DNA of 17,054 nucleotides from JBAYSY01 sp041675885 (GCA_041675885.1 JBAYSY010000056.1:1-17054); one strand, 5' to 3'. Counted from the first letter of the stretch, positions 1 to 6,901 are shown. Program-made: numbers and translations. The notes: generated by a model from the letters alone, not told the origin.

Positions 1-513
1 GTGCAGCGCAAGAACCCTGTCCACGTCGCCCCTGCCGTAGCTGGGCTTCCGCCCCCGATAGGCCGTGATCTTCGCCCGCGCAGCCTCTATGCCCGCCTTC
101 TGGGCCTCTTTCGTGGCCTCGGCCTGTGCCTGTGCGGTGGCCGCCATGAAGCCGATCAGCGCGTCCCTCACGGCCTCTTGCATGGGGTCCGTGGTCGCCC
201 CGTCGAAGGTCAGCCCGCTGATGACGGTGCGGACGATGACGCCCCGGCGCATGAACTCGCGGATGGTGTCGGTCACGTCCTGATAGTTCCGCCCCAGCCG
301 GTCCACCCACCGGACAACCAGCGTGTCGCCCCGGCGCAGCATGTCGAAGAGCCTTCGCCCCTCGGGCCGATCCGCCAGCCGGGTGTTGACGCCGGAAACC
401 CCGTGGTCCGCTATCACCTCGTCAATGGTGAAGCCCGCTGCCTCGGCCTGGGCCCGCTGGTGGCCGATGTTCTGTTCCGTGGTCGAGACACGGGCATAAA
501 GGATCGTCGCCAT
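1..513 (-). CDS. Serine recombinase (resolvase/invertase family), C-terminus cut by window edge
   Basis: 171 codons are visible and no stop is reached, so the C-terminal end lies outside the window. The N-terminus has the resolvase catalytic signature YARVST, with the nucleophilic serine at residue 10 and Arg8. The second active-site block WVDRLGRN (residues 69-76) supplies Asp71, Arg72 and Arg75, matching D67/R68/R71 of gamma-delta resolvase. A long helix follows (about 110-150), then a basic GRKPSY segment that starts the C-terminal HTH DNA-binding domain. The family cuts and rejoins DNA through a phosphoserine link, resolving cointegrates or plasmid dimers, or inverting segments. I chose the ATG at 513 because GGAAGG (523-528) lies 9 nt upstream; in-frame ATGs at 519 and 522 are too close to it. 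A res-like repeat region and a promoter lie just upstream. No transposase is visible, so it may be a transposon remnant, an island gene or a plasmid-type resolvase. Confidence 0.93.
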   Translation of the reverse strand, partial: MATILYARVSTTEQNIGHQRAQAEAAGFTIDEVIADHGVSGVNTRLADRPEGRRLFDMLRRGDTLVVRWVDRLGRNYQDVTDTIREFMRRGVIVRTVISGLTFDGATTDPMQEAVRDALIGFMAATAQAQAEATKEAQKAGIEAARAKITAYRGRKPSYGRGDVDRVLALH

Positions 514-544
514 GTTCATCATCCTTCCATGTTCGCAAAGGTCA

Positions 545-642
545 TGCCCGTTGATATGGGTGCCCGTTGAATTTGCCAACAGTCTGCGGGCAAGTTCGCA
601 GGTCGAGAAACGACTGCCCGTTGAGGTGTACCCTAGCGGGCA
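545..642. promoter_or_regulatory. Putative resolvase recombination site (res-like, at least two subsites)
   Basis: TGCCCG or its complement CGGGCA occurs five times: 545, 561 and 615 direct; 587-592 and 637-642 inverted. The three direct copies extend to an identical TGCCCGTTGA. The pair 615-642 forms a 28-bp imperfect palindrome with 10 of 14 matching positions per half, the length of a Tn3-family site I. The pair 561-592 spans 32 bp, close to site II (34 bp), and its centre is 52 bp from that of the first. The copy at 545-554 could be part of site III, but no clean inverted partner is seen. The order (site I distal, resolvase gene proximal) matches tnpR/res modules. The half-site resembles the known TGTCYNNTA-type half-site only loosely. 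Confidence 0.55.
551..579 (-). promoter_or_regulatory. Sigma-70-type promoter of the resolvase gene
   Basis: On the minus strand TTGGCA (579-574) and TATCAA (556-551) are separated by exactly 17 nt. That places transcription start near 544, about 30 nt before the chosen ATG at 513. The elements lie between and inside the TGCCCGTTGA repeats of the proposed res site, so bound resolvase would repress its own transcription, as is known for Tn3 and gamma-delta TnpR. The hexamers are read directly; activity is inferred. Confidence 0.6.
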
Positions 643-933
643 CCGTGAGAAGTTCTAAGGGTGCGCGGTTCGGCTGTCGGCCAGCGCCCCGGCAGGATCG
701 CCCGTCAGCGTCCGGCGGGGTGCCCGATGCGGCCCCTATGGGGGGTAATGCGCGGTTCTCTCTTGTCGAGGCTGGGGCTTCGGATTTTTCTGCCGAAATA
801 TCGCAGACTGGCCGCCACTCGCGGCGTCCTTGCCGTCCTAGTTAGAAAGCCTAGTTAGAACCGCCCACGGCTCACCTAGGCGCCCTCCACTATCACTTTG
901 TTTTAATTGGATAAATCCCATGAAGAGAAGAAT
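643..933. other. Gene-free, relatively AT-rich stretch between the res-like region and tRNA-Ala
   Basis: I find no credible coding region on either strand here. It contains one more TGCCCG (721-726), a 13-bp direct repeat beginning CCTAGTTAGAA (837-847 and 850-860), and an AT-rich tail (about 890-933) that contrasts with the GC-rich surroundings and directly abuts the 3' end of the tRNA gene. It may be the edge of an integrated element, but no duplicated tRNA 3' end (att copy) is present in the window. Confidence 0.5.
837..862. repeat. Two tandem 13-bp units beginning CCTAGTTAGAA
   Basis: The 11-mer CCTAGTTAGAA is at 837-847 and again at 850-860, a period of 13 bp; the two units differ only in their last two bases. 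It lies in the non-coding stretch near the tRNA gene. Function unknown. Confidence 0.7.
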
Positions 934-1009
<76 letters not shown>

Positions 1010-1020
1010 GACACGGGGGG

Positions 1021-1049
1021 TGTTTGGCGCAGGCAGCGAGGCTTGTCAA
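1021..1049 (-). promoter_or_regulatory. Promoter of tRNA-Ala, with a perfect TTGACA
   Basis: On the minus strand a consensus -35 TTGACA (1049-1044) is followed after 17 nt by CAAACA (1026-1021) in the -10 position, giving a start near 1014, about 5 nt before the mature tRNA 5' end. The -10 is poor, but stable-RNA promoters of this group often rely on a strong -35. A perfect 9-bp inverted repeat, GGCGCAGGC (1026-1034) and GCCTGCGCC (1055-1063), flanks the -35. Confidence 0.55.
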
Positions 1050-1091
1050 GCGCCGCCTGCGCCGTTTTCCATGCCCCGGCCACGGGTACGG

Positions 1092-1112
1092 CACTGGCGT
1101 TCAGCGCCAGTG
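1092..1112 (-). terminator. Hairpin downstream of the YdcH gene (possible terminator, no T-tract)
   Basis: CACTGGCG (1092-1099) pairs perfectly with CGCCAGTG (1105-1112) around a 5-nt loop, 22 bp past the YdcH stop. No T-run follows on the minus strand, so intrinsic termination is uncertain. Confidence 0.35.
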
Positions 1113-1126
1113 GCGGGCCGGACGGG

Positions 1127-1148
1127 GCGTCGGTCAGGCGTCGGTCAG
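1127..1148. repeat. 11-bp tandem duplication at the YdcH 3' end
   Basis: GCGTCGGTCAG occurs at 1127-1137 and again at 1138-1148. The stop codon of the YdcH gene lies in the first copy and the preceding codons in the second. A similar 16-bp duplication sits at the end of the esterase gene (10689-10720). Confidence 0.8.
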
Positions 1149-1301
1149 GCGGGTGATTTCCTCCTTCAGGCGCAGCTTTTTCTTTTTCATGTCGGCGATC
1201 TTCAGGGCGTCGGCACCCGGACTGCGCTGTTCCTCCTCGACCAGTTGCGAGAGGATCTCATGCTTGCGGCGCAGTTCTTCCAGGTGCGAAGCGATGGTCA
1301 T
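1134..1301 (-). CDS. YdcH/DUF465-family small protein
   Basis: This 55-residue, highly charged, probably all-helical protein matches the DUF465 (YdcH-like) pattern: a first helix with HLEELRRKHEIL, a short turn (SPGADAL), then a second helix carrying the family's lysine-rich KKKKLRLKEEI stretch and a short polar tail. Family members are about 50-80 residues, form helical hairpins or coiled coils, and have no settled biochemical role. The start has a good ribosome site: GAGGAG lies about 6-7 nt before the ATG. The last codons and stop lie in an 11-bp tandem duplication (1127-1148). It is transcribed towards tRNA-Ala, and a hairpin follows at 1092-1112. Confidence 0.88.
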   Translation of the reverse strand: MTIASHLEELRRKHEILSQLVEEEQRSPGADALKIADMKKKKLRLKEEITRLTDA

Positions 1302-1336
1302 GGTCGTCTCCTCTCTTGGTTGAATGGACTGTCATG

Positions 1337-1365
1337 ATTCCATCACACTTCCCGAGTCGTGTCAT
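1337..1365 (-). promoter_or_regulatory. Possible promoter of the YdcH gene
   Basis: On the minus strand ATGACA (1365-1360) and TGGAAT (1342-1337) are 17 nt apart, 5/6 and 4/6 matches to the sigma-70 consensus. A start near 1330 would leave a leader of about 30 nt. It lies in the gap between the YdcH gene and the end of the methyltransferase gene. Confidence 0.4.
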
Positions 1366-1404
1366 CACATCTCGGCGCCGCATCAGCCATTCCGTGCCGA
1401 AAAT

Positions 1405-2178
1405 TCAACCGAATGGCGAAAGTGCCGCAGCTTCGCGCAGTATGGCGCGGGCCTCAGGGGTGTAGCTGTCGCGGTCGCCGTCATGGGCGGCGCCCTGGTG
1501 CAGCACCATGGGCGCGAGCAGGCGGAACGCGCCGCGCCCGCATTTGCGCGCCCGCAGGATCGCCCGCGTGGCGGGGCGCCCGGCGCGGGGGGCCAGCGGC
1601 AGCAGGGCGGCCGATCCGAAGCCGGACCCGAGCGCCCCGAGCAATTCGGGCAGCCGGTCGGCCGACAGAATCAGCGTCAGCCAGCCGCCGGGGTGCAGCC
1701 GTCTGCGCGCCGCCGCGATCCAGTCCGCCAGCGGCGTTGCCTCGCGCAGCGCGGTCTCGCGCCCCGGGTCGCGCGCGGCGGTGCCGGCGCGGGCCGGGTA
1801 ATAGGGCGGGTTGGCGATCACATGGTCGAAGCCCCGGCGCAACGCGGCGGGCATGGCGGCAAGGTCGCCCCCGTGCACCGCCAGCGCGATACGGTTGCGT
1901 TCGGCATTGCGCCGGGCCAGCGCCGCATAGGCCGGTTGCAGTTCCAGCCCGGCAAGGTCCAGCCCCGCCACCCGCGCGCCGAGGCACAGGCTTGCCACCC
2001 CCGCGCCGCAGCCCAGTTCCAGCACCGTCTGACCGGGCCGCGCCGGCACCGCCGCCGCCAGCAACACCGGATCGGCGGCCCCGCGATACCCGCGGCGCGG
2101 CTGCCAGATCCGCAGCCGCCCGCCGAGGAAACCGTCGTCGCTCAGGTCTTCGGGCGCGAAATCCGGCCGCTCCACCAT
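1405..2178 (-). CDS. TrmN6/YfiC-like N6-adenine methyltransferase
   Basis: This is an SAM-dependent class I methyltransferase of about 257 residues. Motif I, VLELGCGAGVASL, binds SAM; the catalytic ANPPYY motif (NPPY type) marks amino methylation of adenine or glutamine. The opening (FLGGRLRIWQPRRGYRGAADPVLLAAAVPA) is typical of the family of tRNA1(Val) adenine-37 N6-methyltransferases and their alphaproteobacterial relatives. The substrate is therefore probably tRNA, but this is not proven. An ATG at 2178 is used here; an in-frame GTG at 2193, only 2 nt after the stop of the upstream DUF2007 gene, would add five residues. The two genes very likely share a transcript, which would couple their translation. 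Confidence 0.85.
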   Translation of the reverse strand: MVERPDFAPEDLSDDGFLGGRLRIWQPRRGYRGAADPVLLAAAVPARPGQTVLELGCGAGVASLCLGARVAGLDLAGLELQPAYAALARRNAERNRIALAVHGGDLAAMPAALRRGFDHVIANPPYYPARAGTAARDPGRETALREATPLADWIAAARRRLHPGGWLTLILSADRLPELLGALGSGFGSAALLPLAPRAGRPATRAILRARKCGRGAFRLLAPMVLHQGAAHDGDRDSYTPEARAILREAAALSPFG

Positions 2179-2195
2179 GCCTGCGGCCCCCACCT

Positions 2196-2411
2196 TCAGA
2201 ACCCCCGGTCGATGCCGTTGTCGGCGATGATCGCCGCGGCACGGAAGTGATCCTGCCGCCGGACCATCAGCCGGCGCGGCAATATGCCTATCGAACCTTC
2301 CAGCACGCTCATATGGACGTCCATCGGAAAGACGGTTATACCCTCGCCCTCAAGAAGCGCCGTTGCAAAGGCGATGACCGTGGGATCCGTGGTGCGCAGT
2401 AGTTCCTTCAT
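2196..2411 (-). CDS. DUF2007-family small protein
   Basis: A 71-residue protein starting MKELLRTTDPTVIAFATALL. It shows the DUF2007 pattern: a short N-terminal strand, a helix that scans for the shorter side (FATALLEGEGITVFPMD), a central IGILPRRLMV strand pair, and a closing helix (HFRAAAIIADNGI). The family is described as putative signal-transducing or regulatory proteins with a ferredoxin-like fold; no reaction is known. The reading frame is open well upstream, but the start at 2411 is preferred because residues before it look like antisense of the polyprenyl synthase gene and the family begins here. It is divergent from the polyprenyl synthase (58 bp apart) and 2-17 bp upstream of the methyltransferase, as one unit. 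Confidence 0.88.
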   Translation of the reverse strand: MKELLRTTDPTVIAFATALLEGEGITVFPMDVHMSVLEGSIGILPRRLMVRRQDHFRAAAIIADNGIDRGF

Positions 2412-2469
2412 GCACCGGGTGTAACGGTCGAGCGGGGCGCTTGTCGAGATACCGGCAGCGGGTTGGGGA

Positions 2470-3471
2470 ATGAGCCTGGACGAGATCGCGCAGAAACCGC
2501 ACGACAGGCTGAGCGCGTGGCTGGCCGAGGATATGGCGGCCGTGAACCTGCTGATCCGCGACCGCATGGCGTCCGAACACGCGCCGCGCATCCCCGAAGT
2601 CACCGCGCATCTGATCGAGGCCGGGGGCAAGCGGCTGCGGCCGATGCTGACGCTGGCGGCGGCGCGGCTTTGCGGCTACGGCGGGCCGCATCATGTCGCG
2701 CTGGCCGCGGCGGTCGAGTTCATCCACACCGCGACGCTTCTGCACGACGACGTGGTGGACGAGAGCGAGCGGCGCCGGGGGCGGCCCACGGCGAATCTGC
2801 TCTGGGACAACAAATCCTCGGTTCTGGTCGGTGACTACCTGTTGGCGCGGGCGTTCCAGTTGATGGCCGATACGGGTTCGATGCGGGTGATGCGCATTCT
2901 TGCCGACGCCTCGGCCACCATCGCCGAGGGCGAGGTGCTGCAACTGACCGCGGCGCAGAACCTGAAGACCGGCGAAGACATCTATCTCAAGGTCATCCGC
3001 GGCAAGACCGCGGCGCTGTTCGCCGCCGCGACCGAGGTGGGCGGCGTGGTCGCGGGCGCGCCCGAGGCGCAGGTGGCGGCGCTGCGCGCCTATGGCGATG
3101 CGCTGGGAGTGGCGTTCCAGATGGCCGACGACCTGCTCGACTATGGCGGGGCGGTGGCGGCGACCGGCAAGAACATCGGTGACGACTTCCGCGAGCGCAA
3201 GCTCACGCTGCCGGTGATCCGCGCGGTGGCGCGGGCCGATGCGGAGGAGCACACCTTCTGGCAACGGGCGATCGAAAAGGGCGACCAGCGGCCCGGCGAC
3301 CTAGAACATGCGCTGGACCTGCTGGCCCGGCACCGGGCGCTGGAGACCACGCGCGACACCGCGCTCGGCTGGGCGACACGGGCGCGCGAGGCGCTCGGCG
3401 CGTTACCCGGCCATCCGCTGCGCGGGATGCTCGACGATCTGGCGCATTACGTGGTGGCGCGGATCGCCTGA
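2470..3471 (+). CDS. ispB: Long-chain trans-polyprenyl diphosphate synthase (octa-/decaprenyl; ubiquinone side chain)
   Basis: A 333-residue all-helical isoprenyl synthase. The first aspartate-rich motif is LLHDDVVDESERRRG (Asp93, Asp94, Asp97), the second is FQMADDLLDY (Asp220, Asp221, Asp224); GGKRLRP at 52-58 binds the diphosphate of isopentenyl diphosphate. The enzyme extends farnesyl- or geranylgeranyl diphosphate with IPP to make the quinone tail. The small residues before the first Asp motif (Ala88, Thr89) fit a long-chain rather than a C15/C20 enzyme. Alphaproteobacteria usually make Q-10, so a decaprenyl product is likely, though chain length cannot be read reliably. The GGGGA before the ATG is unusually close; homologues generally carry this N-terminus, so the start is kept. 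Confidence 0.93.
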   Translation: MSLDEIAQKPHDRLSAWLAEDMAAVNLLIRDRMASEHAPRIPEVTAHLIEAGGKRLRPMLTLAAARLCGYGGPHHVALAAAVEFIHTATLLHDDVVDESERRRGRPTANLLWDNKSSVLVGDYLLARAFQLMADTGSMRVMRILADASATIAEGEVLQLTAAQNLKTGEDIYLKVIRGKTAALFAAATEVGGVVAGAPEAQVAALRAYGDALGVAFQMADDLLDYGGAVAATGKNIGDDFRERKLTLPVIRAVARADAEEHTFWQRAIEKGDQRPGDLEHALDLLARHRALETTRDTALGWATRAREALGALPGHPLRGMLDDLAHYVVARIA

Positions 3472-3658
3472 CGGGGCATCGCCCGGTGGCGGATTTCCGC
3501 CCGGCACGGGCGCAACCCGCGGGAACCCGCCGGGGCCCGTTCACAACCCGTCGTGTTCCCGTGAACCCGGGCTGTTCCCGGCGCTTTCCATGTCTATCTG
3601 GCCAAATGTCCGCAGGCGCCACACCGGCCGCGCGGACCAGAAGGAGCAGGAGACGAAA
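3472..3658. other. Intergenic region upstream of the outer-membrane protein gene
   Basis: It contains two inverted repeats: GGCGG (3488-3492) with CCGCC (3497-3501) just after the polyprenyl synthase stop, and GTTCAC (3539-3544) with GTGAAC (3561-3566), flanked by partly complementary G/C runs. The first may help end the upstream transcript, although it has no T-run; the second could be an operator or leader hairpin for the Omp gene. No convincing -35/-10 pair was found. Confidence 0.4.
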
Positions 3659-4255
3659 ATGAAATACCTGACCGGAACAATCCTTTCCGCGGCCCTTGCC
3701 GCCCCCGCCGCCTTTGCGGGTGGCATCGGTGAAGCCCCGCCCGATCCGGTGATCGCCGCCCCGGCCCCCGTGCCGGTGATCGCGCCGTCGCGCAACTGGA
3801 CCGGCGGTTATGTCGGTGCCGAACTCGGCTACGGCGACCTGTCGGGCGATGTGGACGGCGATGGTGCCGTCGGCGGGCTGTTCGGCGGCTATACCCATGA
3901 CTTCGGCAACTGGGCGCTGGGGGGCGAACTGGCCTATGACAAGGCCGGATTCGACTTCGACACCGGCGGCGGCGACAAGGTGAAGGATCTGCTGCGTCTC
4001 AAACTTCGTGCGGGGCCCACGTTCGGCGATACCTTCGTCTATGGCGTCGCGGGTGCGGCCCGGGCGCGCGCCGACATCGGCGGCAGTTCCGAAAGCGACA
4101 ACGGCTGGCTGGCCGGGGTCGGCGCGGAATATGCGCTGAACGAAAGCTGGACCGTAGGCGGCGAGGTGCTCTACCACCGCTTCAACGACTTCGCCGACAC
4201 CGGGCTGAAGGTGGCGCCGACCACGATCCAGGCACGGGCCTCGTTCCGGTTCTGA
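3659..4255 (+). CDS. Outer-membrane beta-barrel protein (Omp25/OmpA-barrel-like)
   Basis: A 198-residue exported protein. Residues 1-20 form a signal peptide ending AAFA with cleavage before GG. A short proline/alanine-rich linker (about 25-44) follows, then a barrel opening NWTGGYVGAELGYG, typical of the outer-membrane beta-barrel family PF13505 (8 strands). Alternating aromatic/glycine strands recur (FGGYTHDFGNWALGGELAYD, WTVGGEVLYHRFN), and the chain ends in Phe (ARASFRF), the usual BAM assembly signal. The start follows an AAGGAGCAGGAGACGAAA ribosome site. The role is probably structural (outer-membrane stability or a small pore); no ligand can be inferred. It is monocistronic, followed at once by a strong hairpin terminator. 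Confidence 0.9.
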   Translation: MKYLTGTILSAALAAPAAFAGGIGEAPPDPVIAAPAPVPVIAPSRNWTGGYVGAELGYGDLSGDVDGDGAVGGLFGGYTHDFGNWALGGELAYDKAGFDFDTGGGDKVKDLLRLKLRAGPTFGDTFVYGVAGAARARADIGGSSESDNGWLAGVGAEYALNESWTVGGEVLYHRFNDFADTGLKVAPTTIQARASFRF

Positions 4256-4288
4256 GGAAAGCACGGACCGGTTCTGAACGAAGCGCAG

Positions 4289-4314
4289 GGGGCGGGCCGA
4301 TGGCCCGCCCCTTT
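4289..4314 (+). terminator. Intrinsic terminator after the Omp gene
   Basis: GGGGCGGGCC (4289-4298) pairs perfectly with GGCCCGCCCC (4302-4311) around a 3-nt loop, followed by TTT. It lies between the convergent ends of the Omp gene (4255) and ispE (4317), so it can serve the plus-strand transcript and perhaps also the minus-strand one. Confidence 0.8.
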
Positions 4315-4316
4315 GC

Positions 4317-5153
4317 CTACGGCCCCAGCGGCGCGGCCCGAAGCCACCAGCCGGGTTCCGCGCGGGCGATGCGGCAGGCGGCGGCTTCGGCCTCCCGCGC
4401 CCCCCCAAACAGCCCGAAACAGGTTGCGCCCGAGCCCGACATGCGGGCGAACAGGCACCCGTCCTGCGCTGCCAAAGCGTCGAGCACCCGGGCGATCACC
4501 GGCGCCACCGTCAGCGCCGCCGGTTCCAGATCGTTGCGCGTGGTCCCGAGCCAGCCCGCCAGTTCGACCGCATCGCGCCAGCCCGGCAGGTCGGGCAGGG
4601 GCGGGTTGTCGCGGCGCTGAAGCGCGGCGAAGACCGCGGGCGTCTCCAGCGGCTGCCGGGGATTGCACAGCACCGCATGAACCGGGGGCAGGTGAGGGGC
4701 CTTTGCCAGCACCTCGCCGATCCCGCCCATCCGCGTGGTGCGCCCGGCCAGACAGACCGGCACATCGGCCCCCAGCACCAGCACCCGCGCCGGATCGGGC
4801 AACGCCCGGCCCCAAAGCCCGGCCAGCACCCGCAGCGCCGCCGCCGCATCGGCCGAACCGCCGCCGATGCCGGACGCCTGCGGCAGGTGCTTTTCCAGTA
4901 CCAGCCGCGCACCGCCCGGAGCGTCGAAAGCCCGTGCCGCCCGCAGCACCAGATTGTCATCACCCGAGGACAACCCCGCCGCCTCCGGCCCCGTCACCGC
5001 AAGCGAAAGCCCCCCGGCCGGTTCCGCCGTCACCACGTCGCCCACGCCAGCGAAAGCCACCAGACTGTCGAGCAGATGATAGCCGTCGGCCCGCCGTCCG
5101 GTCACATGCAGCGCAAGGTTGATCTTGGCGGGCGCGAACCCGGGGTCGGTCAT
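4317..5153 (-). CDS. ispE: 4-diphosphocytidyl-2-C-methyl-D-erythritol kinase
   Basis: A 278-residue GHMP kinase of the MEP isoprenoid pathway, phosphorylating the 2-hydroxyl of CDP-methylerythritol with ATP. Visible markers are PAKINLALHVTGRRADGYHLL at the N-terminus (catalytic Lys10), the glycine-rich ATP loop QASGIGGGSADAAAAL (92-107), the GADVPV segment with catalytic Asp130, the conserved RNDLE (206-210), and the C-terminal GHMP motif MSGSGATCFGLF (238-249). Length fits the family. Its ATG overlaps the stop of the upstream TPR gene as ATGA (5150-5153), so the two are probably translationally coupled in one transcript. Its product feeds the precursor pool used by the polyprenyl synthase at 2470. 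Confidence 0.97.
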   Translation of the reverse strand: MTDPGFAPAKINLALHVTGRRADGYHLLDSLVAFAGVGDVVTAEPAGGLSLAVTGPEAAGLSSGDDNLVLRAARAFDAPGGARLVLEKHLPQASGIGGGSADAAAALRVLAGLWGRALPDPARVLVLGADVPVCLAGRTTRMGGIGEVLAKAPHLPPVHAVLCNPRQPLETPAVFAALQRRDNPPLPDLPGWRDAVELAGWLGTTRNDLEPAALTVAPVIARVLDALAAQDGCLFARMSGSGATCFGLFGGAREAEAAACRIARAEPGWWLRAAPLGP

Positions 5154-6850
5154 TGGCCGCGCTCGGACAGGGCGGATTCGCCCTCCTCCTCCAGCACCCG
5201 GTCGAGACCTACTTCCAGCTTGCGGCGGATGCGCACGGCCTCGTCAGGTTCGGGTTCGAACGAAAGCGCGCGTTTCCACTGGAACCGCGCCTCCAGTATG
5301 CGGCCCACCGCCCAATAGACATCGCCCAGATGGTCGGTAACGATCGGATCGACCGGCAGAAGCTGCGCCGCCTTCTCCATCGGTTCCACCGCCTCGTCAT
5401 AGCGGCCCAGCATGAAATAGCCCCAGGCAAGCGAATCGGTGATATAGCCGTCGTCGGGCCGCTGGGCCACGGCGCGCTCGATCATGCCCATGGCTTCGTC
5501 GAGGTTGCGGTTCATGTCCAGCAGCGAATATCCAAGGTAGTTGAGCACCGAGGGCTGCTCGGGGTTCAGTTCCAGCGCCTTGCGGAAATCGGGCTCGGCC
5601 TCGTCCCACATCTTCGCCCGCTCCCAGGCGATGGCGCGGCTGTAGAACAGCGGCCAGTGCCGGTTCTCGGGGGTGTCGATCAGGGCGATGGCGCGGCTGT
5701 ATGCGGCGGCGGCTTCCTCGTATCTCTCGGTCTGGCGCTGGAAATCCCCAAGGCCCACATGGACCGACAGCATGTCGGGATAATGTTCCGACAGTGCCTG
5801 CATCAGCGCCACGGCCTCGTCCTTGTGCCCGGCGGCGAACATGGACTGCGCCCGACCCTGCGCGGCGGCAAGGTGGCTGGGGCTGTCTTCGGGGATCGTG
5901 GCATAGGCGGCCCCGGCCAGTTCGTGCTGGCCCTGCGCCTCCAGCATCCCGGCGGCCAGCAGCACCGCGTCGGCATGGCCGGGCCGCAGCCATGCGGCGG
6001 TGCGGGCGTAAAGCAGGGTCTGGTTGTCGGCGGCCTCGCCCTGAAGCGCGGCGGCGATGGTGAAGAACGCCTCGGCCATGCCCTCGGCCGCGTCGCGGGC
6101 GATGTCGAAGGGCACGCCTCCGCCCGCTTCCAGCAGGCCCCGCAGGTGGTCCAGCTCGGGGTCGGTATCGCTGCCGAACAGGTCTTCGAGCCGCGCCAGC
6201 GCGTCCTCGTTGCGCTCCAGCTGGCTGAGGATCTGCGCATGGGCGAAGGCGCCGCGCCTTGTGCGCACGAACCCGTCGTCATATTCGGAAAACAGGGCGT
6301 CGGCGCCTTCGAAATCCCCCACCGCCGCCAGCGCGACCGCCTTGTGATAGTGTCCGAACGGCTGCATCCCCGGCGCTTCGGCCAGCACGTCGAACGCCTC
6401 CAGCGCCTCGGACATGCGGCCGTCGCCCAGGGCGCCCCAGGCGCGGGTCAGCCCGTCGAGAAGCGGGCCGATGTTGCGCCCGGCCTCCAGATCGTCAAGC
6501 GCCTGGCCGAAGTCGCCGCGTTTCACCTGGTCGGCCAGCAGCACGATCAGCGCCGGTTGCGCCCGCCCGCCCGACGAGACCAGCCGCCGGGCCACGGGAA
6601 TCCCGTCCTCAAGCCGCCCGCTGGCGAGCAGGCCGAAGATGGCGCCTTCCATGAAAGCCTGGTTCGACGGGTCCTGCACCAGCGCCTGCGCGTAATAGGT
6701 TCCCGCCGCCGCATAGTCGTTGTCGCGTGCGGCCTGCCGCGCGGCGAGATAGGCCCCCGCCACGTCGTCGCCCGCGGAATGCGCGGGAAACGCGGTGGCC
6801 ATGGCGGCGCCCAGTGCGAGCACGAGGCGGATGCGGCGGGTCGGGGTCAC
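5150..6850 (-). CDS. Exported tetratricopeptide-repeat protein
   Basis: 566 residues. The N-terminus RRIRLVLALGAAMATAFPAHSA is a signal peptide with a likely cleavage site near AHSA (about 25), so the protein is probably periplasmic. The rest is a helical solenoid of TPR-like repeats; the clearest follow one another in the C-terminal half (for example ERYEEAAAAYSRAI, KMWDEAEPDFRKALELNPEQP, NLDEAMGMIERAVAQRPDDGY, GRYDEAVEPMEKAAQLLPVDP). Such solenoids scaffold protein complexes; no partner can be named. The start codon is GTG at 6850, with GGAGA 7-8 nt upstream. It is the first gene of a unit with ispE (ATGA overlap), an arrangement I recall from Rhodobacteraceae, and has its own promoter at 6902-6930. 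Confidence 0.9.
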   Translation of the reverse strand: MTPTRRIRLVLALGAAMATAFPAHSAGDDVAGAYLAARQAARDNDYAAAGTYYAQALVQDPSNQAFMEGAIFGLLASGRLEDGIPVARRLVSSGGRAQPALIVLLADQVKRGDFGQALDDLEAGRNIGPLLDGLTRAWGALGDGRMSEALEAFDVLAEAPGMQPFGHYHKAVALAAVGDFEGADALFSEYDDGFVRTRRGAFAHAQILSQLERNEDALARLEDLFGSDTDPELDHLRGLLEAGGGVPFDIARDAAEGMAEAFFTIAAALQGEAADNQTLLYARTAAWLRPGHADAVLLAAGMLEAQGQHELAGAAYATIPEDSPSHLAAAQGRAQSMFAAGHKDEAVALMQALSEHYPDMLSVHVGLGDFQRQTERYEEAAAAYSRAIALIDTPENRHWPLFYSRAIAWERAKMWDEAEPDFRKALELNPEQPSVLNYLGYSLLDMNRNLDEAMGMIERAVAQRPDDGYITDSLAWGYFMLGRYDEAVEPMEKAAQLLPVDPIVTDHLGDVYWAVGRILEARFQWKRALSFEPEPDEAVRIRRKLEVGLDRVLEEEGESALSERGQ

Positions 6851-6901
6851 GGGCAGTCTCCGTTAGGGCGGGGGACGGTTCGGGCGGTTCGCTTGGGGCT
6901 C

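Noticed and set aside
1..570. Plus-strand open frame at the left edge
   Set aside because: The minus strand encodes a resolvase with intact catalytic motifs; the plus-strand frame is its shadow.
567..858. Small plus-strand open frames in the gap before tRNA-Ala
   Set aside because: No good ribosome site, no motif, and low-complexity composition; treated as non-coding.
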